Part shown: piece after piece, positions 54,338-61,263 of the stretch
How the letters are laid out: each line of letters starts with the position of its first letter
How positions within the stretch are numbered: the stretch's first letter is position 1
Assembly: GCF_050627025.1 (NCBI RefSeq)
Contig: NZ_CP192472.1
Strand: one strand, 5' to 3'
DNA: 64,000 bases
Source of the DNA: Variovorax paradoxus_P
GTDB lineage: Bacteria; Pseudomonadota; Gammaproteobacteria; Burkholderiales; Burkholderiaceae_C
Notes under the pieces: generated by a model
Databases searched by the model: none
The model's input: the letters and a program-made list of their open reading frames with translations, nothing else
What the model was told of the DNA's origin: nothing
Made by a program: the position numbers and the translations under genes

Positions 54338-54895
54338 CTACTTGCCCTCTTCCGGCTTGCGCGAACGCAACGCACCAAGCACCGCGAAGGGGTTGGGCTT
54401 GGCCTCTTCCGCAGCCTTGAAGTCCTCGTCGCTGGACGAAAGCTGGATTGGCGTGGGGCACACCTCGTGAACGGGCATGACGGGAATTTCCATCAAAAGC
54501 TCATCCTCGATCAGGGTATGGAGGTCGAAATCGCGGCTGACGACCAGCAAGTCTTCGTCCGACTCGTCATCCTCGGCATCGGCCGTGGCTTCGTCGGCCA
54601 CAAAACGGAACCACCGGTCAGATGCAACAAGCGTATCCACCGGCGCCAGACAACGTTGGCAAACCAGGGGAACGGTTGTTTCGGCCGCCAAGTGCAGCCA
54701 AGGCTCAGCCTTTCCGTCAGCGCCGGCGCGCTGTTCGCCGGTCGCCTCCCAGTGCACCAGGGAATCTGCGGCAGGCGAGGCCAGTTCTTGTGTCAGCCGG
54801 GGGTAGCTCGAAACCGCTTCGTCGGCCGAAAGCACGGCGGCTTCGGCGGCAAAGGCGGCCACGTCGAGCCGCTGGGGAACAAATTCTCTCTTCAT
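54338..54895 (-). CDS. yceD: YceD / DUF177 family protein
   Basis: A 185-residue acidic protein of the YceD family, usually next to rpmF and linked to 23S rRNA accumulation or ribosome assembly. It has the conserved cysteine pair in VPLVCQRCLAPVDT, the acidic DEDLLVVSRDFDLHTLIEDELLM and a later EVCPTP. ATG at 54895 was used; a GTG two codons earlier is possible. It is divergent from maf across 82 bp. Confidence 0.9.
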   Translation of the reverse strand: MKREFVPQRLDVAAFAAEAAVLSADEAVSSYPRLTQELASPAADSLVHWEATGEQRAGADGKAEPWLHLAAETTVPLVCQRCLAPVDTLVASDRWFRFVADEATADAEDDESDEDLLVVSRDFDLHTLIEDELLMEIPVMPVHEVCPTPIQLSSSDEDFKAAEEAKPNPFAVLGALRSRKPEEGK

Positions 54896-54977
54896 CCGCA
54901 CCAGTCTAGCGCGCCAGCCAAGGGAATTGGCGCGGCGCGGTCAAAGGCATTTGCAGAGGTCACGCACAATCGTTGCC

Positions 54978-55559
54978 ATGCAACGCCCTTTGATTCTTGC
55001 CTCGACCTCGCGCTACCGGCGCGAGCTGCTGACCCGCCTTCATTTGCCTTTCGATGTGCAGCCGCCGGAAGTCGACGAAACCGCGCTTCCCGGCGAAACC
55101 CCGCGCGAATTGGCCGAACGCCTGGCGCTGGAAAAGGCCCGAGCAGTTGCCGCCCGCTTTCCTGAGGCCGTGGTGATCGGCTCGGATCAGGTGGCGGATC
55201 TTGCCGGAGAGGCGCTGGGCAAGCCCGGCGACCATGCACGTGCCACTGCGCAATTGCGCAAGATGCGCGGCCAGACACTCATATTCCAGACCGCGGTGGC
55301 CGTCGTGTGCCAAGCCACAGGATTTGCCGAACGCGACCTGGCGCCGGTCCGGGTTGTTTTCCGCGAACTCAGCGACGCGGCCATCGAGCGATACCTGCAG
55401 GCCGAAAAGCCCTACGACTGCGCAGGCAGCGCCAAGAGCGAAGGGCTCGGCATTGCGCTGCTGAGCGCGATCGACAGCGACGACCCCACCGCCCTGGTCG
55501 GCCTGCCGCTGATCCGCACCTGCCGCATGCTGCGTTCAGCCGGGATCGAATTGCTGTGA
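54978..55559 (+). CDS. maf: Maf-like nucleoside triphosphate pyrophosphatase (YceF type)
   Basis: Hydrolyses non-canonical nucleotides; the YceF subgroup prefers 7-methyl-GTP. The 193-residue protein has LILASTSRYRRELL, the catalytic ELAERLALEKARAVA, VIGSDQVADL and the late YDCAGSAKSEGLG. Position beside yceD-rpmF matches E. coli yceF. The stop overlaps the next gene's GTG by GTGA. Confidence 0.93.
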   Translation: MQRPLILASTSRYRRELLTRLHLPFDVQPPEVDETALPGETPRELAERLALEKARAVAARFPEAVVIGSDQVADLAGEALGKPGDHARATAQLRKMRGQTLIFQTAVAVVCQATGFAERDLAPVRVVFRELSDAAIERYLQAEKPYDCAGSAKSEGLGIALLSAIDSDDPTALVGLPLIRTCRMLRSAGIELL

Positions 55560-56320
55560 CCCCCGGCAAGCTCTATCTCGTTCCCGCGCCGCTCGATTTC
55601 GGCTGCGACGCCCAGGCGCCGCTCCAGGACGCCCTGCCCCTCGGCACGCTTCAGGCCGCCGCCGGCATCACCCACTGGATCTGCGAAAACGCCAAGTCCG
55701 CCCGCGCCTACCTCAAGCGGATCGACGCCGTCGTCCCTCTGGCCGCGCCGCTGCAGGCGCAGGACATCCGCGAATTGCCGCGTGAAGTGCACAAGAAGGG
55801 CGACCACGCAGGCCAGTTCGATGCCCGGCCTTTGCTGGCAGCCGCACTCGAGGGCCACGACATCGGCCTGCTCAGCGAAGCCGGCATGCCGGCGGTGGCC
55901 GACCCAGGCTCTTCGGTGGCGCGCGCTGCGCACGACCTGGGCATTTCCGTGGTGCCGCTCACCGGCCCGGTTTCGCTGCTGCTGGCACTGGCTGCGAGCG
56001 GCCTCAACGGCCAGAACTTCGCTTTCGTCGGATACCTGCCGCAGGATTCGGGCGAGCGCCAAAGCCGCATCCGCGAACTCGAGGCGCTGGCGCTCAAGAC
56101 TGGCCAGACGCAGTTGTTCATTGAAACCCCCTACCGCAACGCCGCGCTGCTCCAGGCGCTGGTTCAAACGCTGCAGCACAACACCCGCCTTGCCGTGGCA
56201 CGCGGCCTGACGCTAGCGACCGCCCATGTGCGCAGCGAAACGGTGAAAGCCTGGCGCGCCAAGGCGCCCGGCGCCGCTACAGACGAACGGCTGCCCGCGG
56301 TATTTGCGATCGGACGTTGA
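55556..56320 (+). CDS. SAM-dependent methyltransferase, tetrapyrrole methylase (RsmI-like) fold
   Basis: A 254-residue protein of the tetrapyrrole-methylase superfamily near RsmI, which methylates 16S rRNA C1402. Markers: GKLYLVPAPLDF start, ALEGHDIGLLSEAGMPAVAD, VPLTGPVSLLLALAASGLNG, FVGYLPQDSGER, and FIETPYRNAALL. It begins with GTG at 55556, overlapping maf. It differs from canonical RsmI in length and N-terminus, so the substrate is uncertain. Confidence 0.85.
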   Translation: MTPGKLYLVPAPLDFGCDAQAPLQDALPLGTLQAAAGITHWICENAKSARAYLKRIDAVVPLAAPLQAQDIRELPREVHKKGDHAGQFDARPLLAAALEGHDIGLLSEAGMPAVADPGSSVARAAHDLGISVVPLTGPVSLLLALAASGLNGQNFAFVGYLPQDSGERQSRIRELEALALKTGQTQLFIETPYRNAALLQALVQTLQHNTRLAVARGLTLATAHVRSETVKAWRAKAPGAATDERLPAVFAIGR

Positions 56321-56322
56321 AG

Positions 56323-57474
56323 ATGGTGGTAACCGCCGGCACCCGCTGGGCTTCGCGCGCGCAGTTTTTTTCTTCGGGTTTCATCTTCGCGACCTGGGGC
56401 GTGCATGTCCCAACGGTCAAGGCGCACTACGGCATCGACGAAGCCCAACTCGGGCTCGCAATGCTCGCAGCCGGTGCCGGAGCCATGTTCGGCCTGACCA
56501 GCGCCGGTCGCTGGATCGGTCGCCACGGCCCACGGCGCATGGCGGGGGTCTGCGGTTGCGTCTACGCCCTGCTGCTGGCCGGGCTGATTGCCATGCCCGG
56601 CTACCTCGCCTTGCTTGCGCTGCTGGCGGCTTTCGGCCTTGTCACCAGCGTATTCGACGTGGCAATCAACACCGAGGCGGCGCAACTTGAATTGCATGGC
56701 GGCAAGCCGCTGATGAGCGGAATGCACGGCATGTTCAGCCTGGGCGGCATGGCCGGCGCAGCGAGCGGCAGCGCGGCACTGGCGGCCGGGCTCGGTGCGC
56801 AGGCGCACCTCCTGTGGATCGCGGCGGCCATGACGCTTGCCGTGGCCGTGTGTGCGATGCACATGCTGCCCAATCCACCCGCCGCCAGCGATGCAGCGCC
56901 CGTGGACCGCAAGTTCCGGCTACCCCGCGGCGCACTTGCCGTGCTTGGCGTGCTGGCCGCCCTGGGCCTGATTGCAGAAGGCGCCATCTACGACTGGAGC
57001 GTGCTCTACATGCAGCAGGAGCTCGGCAGTCCGCAAAAGCAGGCCGCTTTGGCTTACGCAAGTTTCTCGGCGGCCATGGCAGCTGCGCGTTTCGGCGGTG
57101 ACGCCATGCGTGCCCGCTTTTCACCAACTGCGTTGCTGCTCGGCAGCGGAGCGCTCGCGGCAGCCGCCATGACGCTGGTGCTGCTGACCGACCAGCCCTG
57201 GCTCGCGCTGATCGGCTTTGCCGGCGTGGGCGTTGGTTTTGCAAATGTGGTGCCAATTCTGTTCGGCGCCTCGGCGCGCGTGCCAGGCGTAGAACCCGCC
57301 ACCGGCATTGCCGCCGTCTCGGCCGTGGCTTACCTCGGCTTCATGGCCGGCCCGGCAGTTATCGGCCTGCTGGCGCGGGCGACTTCGCTGACGGCCGCGC
57401 TTTATGTGGTGGTGATTTTTGCAGTGGCACTGGCCGCGTCGGCCCGCTTCACGGACAGCGGCGACCAGGCCTGA
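56323..57474 (+). CDS. MFS transporter
   Basis: A 383-residue membrane protein with about 12 predicted helices, of the YbjJ-like branch of the major facilitator superfamily. The N-terminal half has FFSSGFIFATWGVHVP and the MFS loop GRWIGRHGPRRMAG between helices 2 and 3. ATG at 56323 lies 2 bp after the methylase gene stop. Substrate unknown. Convergent with sppA; a short CAGGCC/GGCCTG hairpin at 57466-57483 lacks a T-tract. Confidence 0.87.
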   Translation: MVVTAGTRWASRAQFFSSGFIFATWGVHVPTVKAHYGIDEAQLGLAMLAAGAGAMFGLTSAGRWIGRHGPRRMAGVCGCVYALLLAGLIAMPGYLALLALLAAFGLVTSVFDVAINTEAAQLELHGGKPLMSGMHGMFSLGGMAGAASGSAALAAGLGAQAHLLWIAAAMTLAVAVCAMHMLPNPPAASDAAPVDRKFRLPRGALAVLGVLAALGLIAEGAIYDWSVLYMQQELGSPQKQAALAYASFSAAMAAARFGGDAMRARFSPTALLLGSGALAAAAMTLVLLTDQPWLALIGFAGVGVGFANVVPILFGASARVPGVEPATGIAAVSAVAYLGFMAGPAVIGLLARATSLTAALYVVVIFAVALAASARFTDSGDQA

Positions 57475-57495
57475 CTGGGCCTGCCGACGGGTTGA

Positions 57496-58539
57496 CTAGC
57501 GCAGTGCCGGCGTGACCGTCTGCAGCGAGCGCACGGTGGCATCGCCCATCGCTGCGCCGAATTTCTTGGCAAGCTTTTCGGCTACGTTGTCACGCCGCGT
57601 GTAGTCCGTCACCTCTTCCGCCTTGATGACCTCGCGCGCCACGTAGTCGACGTTGCCCAGCTGGTCGGCCAGGCCGAATTCCACGGCCTGCTCGCCGCTC
57701 CAGAAGAGGCCGCTGAAAAGGCCCGGGGTATCGAGCTTGAGCCGGTCGCCGCGCCCGGCTTTCACCACGTTGATGAACTGCTGGTGAATCTGGTTCAGCA
57801 TGGTCTGGGCATGCGCGCGCTGCGCATCGCTCATTGGGCTGAAAGGGTCGAGGAAGCCCTTGTTCTCCCCGGCCGTCAGCAGCCGGCGCTCCACGCCAAC
57901 CTTGTCCATCACGCCGGTAAATCCGAAACCGTCCATCAGCACGCCGATGCTGCCAACGATGCTGGCCTTGTCGACGAATATCTTGTCGGTGGCCGCCGCA
58001 ATGTAGTAGGCGGCCGAGGCGCAGGTTTCTTCAACCACCGCGTACACCGGCTTCTTGTGCTTGGCCTTCAGGCGCTTGATTTCGTCGTTGATGATGCCGG
58101 CCTGCACGGGGCTTCCACCGGGCGAATTGATGAGCAGCACGATGCCCTTGGCGCCCTCGTCCTCAAAGGCCGTCTTCATTGCGGCAACGACGAATTCCGC
58201 GCTGGCGTCGCCCCCATTGGCAATCTCGCCCTTGATCTCGACCACAGCCGTGTGGGCAGTGGTCTTGGCAGTGCTCGGCGTGCTGCGCGACATTGCGAGC
58301 CACACCAGGAAAATGAAAAACGCAAGCCACGAAAGGCGAACGAAGGTCTTCCAGCGGCGCGCGGCCTTCTGTTCGTTCAACGAAGCGAAGGCGAGCTTCT
58401 CGAGCGTTGCACGCTCCCATCCGGGACGCTGCGTGGGGTCTTTGGCCATGTTTTTCGGCGCGCCCTGCGAGGACGCAATGGGAGTGGCCGGCTCAAAAGG
58501 ATCAAAACCTTCAGGTTCCGTGCGGTTCGGGTCGGTCAT
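57496..58539 (-). CDS. sppA: Signal peptide peptidase SppA-like S49 protease
   Basis: Inner-membrane Ser-Lys protease that degrades cleaved signal peptides or membrane proteins. The 347-residue short form has one membrane helix (about 68-84), the S49 core with VLLINSPGGSPVQAGII, the nucleophile region EETCASAAYYIAAATDKI and SIVGSIGVLMDGFGF. ATG at 58539, 2 bp after the Rieske gene stop. Short SppA forms act as homo-oligomers. Confidence 0.93.
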   Translation of the reverse strand: MTDPNRTEPEGFDPFEPATPIASSQGAPKNMAKDPTQRPGWERATLEKLAFASLNEQKAARRWKTFVRLSWLAFFIFLVWLAMSRSTPSTAKTTAHTAVVEIKGEIANGGDASAEFVVAAMKTAFEDEGAKGIVLLINSPGGSPVQAGIINDEIKRLKAKHKKPVYAVVEETCASAAYYIAAATDKIFVDKASIVGSIGVLMDGFGFTGVMDKVGVERRLLTAGENKGFLDPFSPMSDAQRAHAQTMLNQIHQQFINVVKAGRGDRLKLDTPGLFSGLFWSGEQAVEFGLADQLGNVDYVAREVIKAEEVTDYTRRDNVAEKLAKKFGAAMGDATVRSLQTVTPALR

Positions 58540-58541
58540 TG

Positions 58542-58913
58542 TCAAAAGGTCAGGGGATGGAGGTTCCAGGCAGTATGCCAGTGCACCACGCCGTCACGTT
58601 CGCTGAGGGCGATCTTCACCAGGCCGCCGCGGCACGGGCCACCGGCGCATTCGCCTGTGTCCGGCTTGTAGACCGCGCCGTGCGTGGCGCAGAGCAGCCA
58701 CTGGCCGCTGTCATCGAAGAAGCGGTCGGGCTGGAAATCCATTTCCATGGCCACGTGGCTGCATCGGTTCAGGTAGGCGTGCGGCTGCCCTTCAAAGCGC
58801 ACCGCGAAGGCGCGGCAGGTTTCGCCGCCGTACACCACGTCGAAAGGCACGGCAAGGCTGCCCTCGACCAGGTCCGATGCATTGCAAAGGGGAATCGGCT
58901 CTTCTTCGCTCAT
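58542..58913 (-). CDS. Rieske [2Fe-2S] ferredoxin-like protein
   Basis: A 123-residue soluble protein with the Rieske cluster motif: C51-x-H53 (NRCSHVAMEMD) and C75-x2-H78 (LLCATHGAVYKPDTGEC). No membrane or Tat signal, so it is a cytoplasmic Rieske-type electron carrier like those near small dioxygenase systems, but no oxygenase is nearby. ATG at 58913 was chosen; a GTG further upstream overlaps the HAD gene. Partner unknown. Confidence 0.9.
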   Translation of the reverse strand: MSEEEPIPLCNASDLVEGSLAVPFDVVYGGETCRAFAVRFEGQPHAYLNRCSHVAMEMDFQPDRFFDDSGQWLLCATHGAVYKPDTGECAGGPCRGGLVKIALSERDGVVHWHTAWNLHPLTF

Positions 58914-58927
58914 GGCGAGATTTTCAG

Positions 58928-59599
58928 TCAGGCGTTGTCCAGGAGCCACGCCTCGAGGCTGGCCACCGAATGTGCAACGAACAACGGCTTCAGCTCGTCG
59001 AAGCTTTCGGGCTCATGTGCGCCGTAGCTCACGCCCACGCTCGCGCAACCGGCGTTGAGCGCCAGCTGCAGGTCGTGCGTGGTGTCGCCGATCATCAGGG
59101 TGCGTTCGGCTGGCACATCGAGCTCTTCCATCAGCTCCAGCAGCATGCGCGGATGCGGCTTGCCGAATGTCTCGTCGGCGGTGCGCGAAGCGTCGAAACG
59201 GTCTCGCAGGGCGACAGTCTTCAGCGCCTCGTTCAGTCCGCGGCGCGATTTGCCGGTAGCCACGGCAAGCTTGTGCCCGCGTGCCCGCAGGGCGTCGATC
59301 ATCTGGAGCACGCCTTCGAACAGCACGAGGTCGTCCTGGTGCTGCAAGTAGTGGTAGCGGTAGCGCGCGCCGAGCTCGGCATATTTTTCCTTCGGCACAT
59401 CGGGCGCCGCACGCGCCAGGGCCTCGGCCAAGCCAAGTCCTATGACCCAGGCGGCATCGTTTTCGCTGGGCTTGGCGCCGCCGACGTCGATCACCGCCGC
59501 CTGGATGCAGCGCACGATGAGCCGGGTGGAGTCGTAAAGCGTGCCGTCCCAATCGAAGGCGATCAGGTCGAAGCGCAGGGGGCGGGAAGAATCAGTCAT
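58928..59599 (-). CDS. HAD-family hydrolase, phosphoglycolate-phosphatase-like
   Basis: A 223-residue haloacid-dehalogenase phosphatase: nucleophile D16 and D18 in LIAFDWDGTLYDS, motif II in LAVATGKSRRGLN, and motif IV in LMIGDTTHDLQLALNAG. Closest in form to Gph, but substrate is not certain. The ATG at 59599 overlaps the rluC end by 8 bp, so they are co-translated. Confidence 0.9.
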   Translation of the reverse strand: MTDSSRPLRFDLIAFDWDGTLYDSTRLIVRCIQAAVIDVGGAKPSENDAAWVIGLGLAEALARAAPDVPKEKYAELGARYRYHYLQHQDDLVLFEGVLQMIDALRARGHKLAVATGKSRRGLNEALKTVALRDRFDASRTADETFGKPHPRMLLELMEELDVPAERTLMIGDTTHDLQLALNAGCASVGVSYGAHEPESFDELKPLFVAHSVASLEAWLLDNA

Positions 59600-60704
59600 T
59601 GGCCGTGGGAGTGGGGTGTTGGTCAAGCGCCTCGAGCGCCTGGGGCGGCATCAAGGCATGCAGTTCGGGCGGCAGGCCGGCTTGCAGCGCCACGCGCTCC
59701 CCGGTCGCAGGATGGTTGAACTGCAAGCGCCAGGCGTGCAGAAACATGCGCTTGAGGCCGAGTTTTTGCAGCGCGCGCTGACGTTCGAACTCGCCATACT
59801 TGTCGTCGCCCGCAATCGGATGGCCAGCCGAAGCAAGGTGCACGCGAATCTGATGCGTGCGGCCTGTCTTGATGGTGACGGCCAGCAATGACAGAGGCGT
59901 GGCATCGCCCGGCAGCGTGAGCCGCGCCAGCACACGCACCAATGTTACGGCGCGCATGGCATCGGGATGGTCCTTGGCAACCACGCGCACGCGGCGCTCG
60001 CCCGAGCCTGCGCCGTCGCCTGGCAGCAGGTATTTGGCAAGCGGCGCATCCAGTACCTTCTTGTTGGCGGGCCAGGCGCCCTCGACCAAGGCGAGATAGG
60101 TCTTGCCCGTTTCTCGTTCGCGGAACTGGTCTTGCAGGGCCACGAGCGCGCTGCGTTTCTTTGCCACCAGCAAAATGCCGGAGGTCTCGCGGTCGAGCCG
60201 GTGCACGAGCTCCAGAAACTTCGCGGCCGGGCGGGCGGTTCGCAGTTGCTCGATCACGCCAAAGCTCACCCCGCTGCCGCCATGCACCGCTACGCCGGCC
60301 GGCTTGTCGATGGCAAGCACCGCATCGTCCTCCAGCAGCACCGGAAATTCGCGTGCCGGTGCCGGCGGCGTGGCGCCTTCTTCGGCGCGGGCAGATATGC
60401 GCACCGGCGGCAGCCGCAGCACGTCGCCCGCCTCGATACGGGTTTCAGCCTGTGCCCGCCCCTTGTTGATGCGCACCTCGCCCGACCGGATGATCCGGTA
60501 GACGTGTGTCTTGGGAACGCCTTTCAGGTGGCGAAACAGGAAGTTGTCGAGCCGCTGGCCTGCGGATTCTGCATCCACGGTAATGAATTTGATGGAGGCG
60601 TGCGGCGCCCCCGCACCCTCCGCGGCTTTTTGAGCTGCGGGATCGGGAACTGCGGGATTTGGAGCGGCCGCGGGGCTTCGCTTCGCACCTATAATGTTTT
60701 TCAC
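59592..60704 (-). CDS. rluC: 23S rRNA pseudouridine synthase RluC-type
   Basis: Makes pseudouridines in 23S rRNA (955/2504/2580 in E. coli). The 370-residue protein has an S4 domain (about 45-100; RLDNFLFRHLKGVPKTHVYR) and the RluA core with catalytic D171 in HRLDRETSGILL and later KTGRTHQIRVHL. The first 35 residues are Ala/Pro-rich. GTG start at 60704. In Burkholderiales and E. coli it is divergent from rne, as here. Confidence 0.95.
   Translation of the reverse strand: MKNIIGAKRSPAAAPNPAVPDPAAQKAAEGAGAPHASIKFITVDAESAGQRLDNFLFRHLKGVPKTHVYRIIRSGEVRINKGRAQAETRIEAGDVLRLPPVRISARAEEGATPPAPAREFPVLLEDDAVLAIDKPAGVAVHGGSGVSFGVIEQLRTARPAAKFLELVHRLDRETSGILLVAKKRSALVALQDQFRERETGKTYLALVEGAWPANKKVLDAPLAKYLLPGDGAGSGERRVRVVAKDHPDAMRAVTLVRVLARLTLPGDATPLSLLAVTIKTGRTHQIRVHLASAGHPIAGDDKYGEFERQRALQKLGLKRMFLHAWRLQFNHPATGERVALQAGLPPELHALMPPQALEALDQHPTPTAND
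60690..60695 (+). promoter_or_regulatory. TATAAT -10 element candidate for rne
   Basis: A perfect TATAAT on the plus strand, inside the first codons of the divergent rluC, would start the rne message near 60702 with a leader of about 560 nt. No good -35 is visible. Confidence 0.4.
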
Positions 60705-61263
60705 CAGCGCGGTCGTGTAAGTGCTTGATTAGACAGAAGTTTAGATCACTGCAGTCAAACGCCCAGGACAACGCTGCGAGGTCGATGCCGCTTTGGCGCC
60801 GAGACTGCAAACCCCGCGCAATTGCGCAAAGTGGCAGGCCCTGCACCCAAGTCAAGCCGACACCCACGAAACACCGATACGGAATACCCAGCCTGCAGCT
60901 TCCAAGCTGCCGGCGGATCGAAGCGAGTCCCTTGTGTTGATGCTGCTGATTCAACTGTGCCTGCGTTGGCCCACCTGGCTTTTGCCAGCGGCCTCGGGCA
61001 TTGAGTCATCCGCACCGCGCGCCACCATTGCGCAACCAGCTATCAATAAAATAGCTGCTCAACACCGAATCTGGCTCGCGCCCATCCACGCGCCCCCACC
61101 CCGGCTGTCTTCTTGAGCTGACGCTCAAGAGGCCTGATCGCGCTTGGCGCGACAGTGACAGCATCCGGGGCCAAGCGGCAATTCCCCTCGTTTCGCGGGC
61201 GTCGTCCGTGCATCGTTGGCCCGTCATGGGCCTGTAGAACGATACATATAAGGACAACGCATC
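60705..61263 (+). promoter_or_regulatory. Structured rne leader region
   Basis: The 559-bp gap between rluC and rne has no convincing gene. It contains AGCTAT/ATAGCT (61038-61056), a perfect 8-bp hairpin TCTTGAGC-TGAC-GCTCAAGA (61111-61130), a second TCGCGC-TTG-GCGCGA (61138-61152), a third GGCCC/GGGCC (61218-61232), and AAGGA (61250-61254) before the ATG. Long leaders with hairpins mediate RNase E self-cleavage in E. coli; the same role here is inference. Confidence 0.55.
61038..61056. repeat. AGCTAT...ATAGCT palindrome
   Basis: Six-base arms AGCTAT (61038-61043) and ATAGCT (61051-61056) around CAATAAA. It resembles small dispersed GCTAT/ATAGC palindromes that I recall from Comamonadaceae genomes and the related one at 31964-31982. 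Confidence 0.5.
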
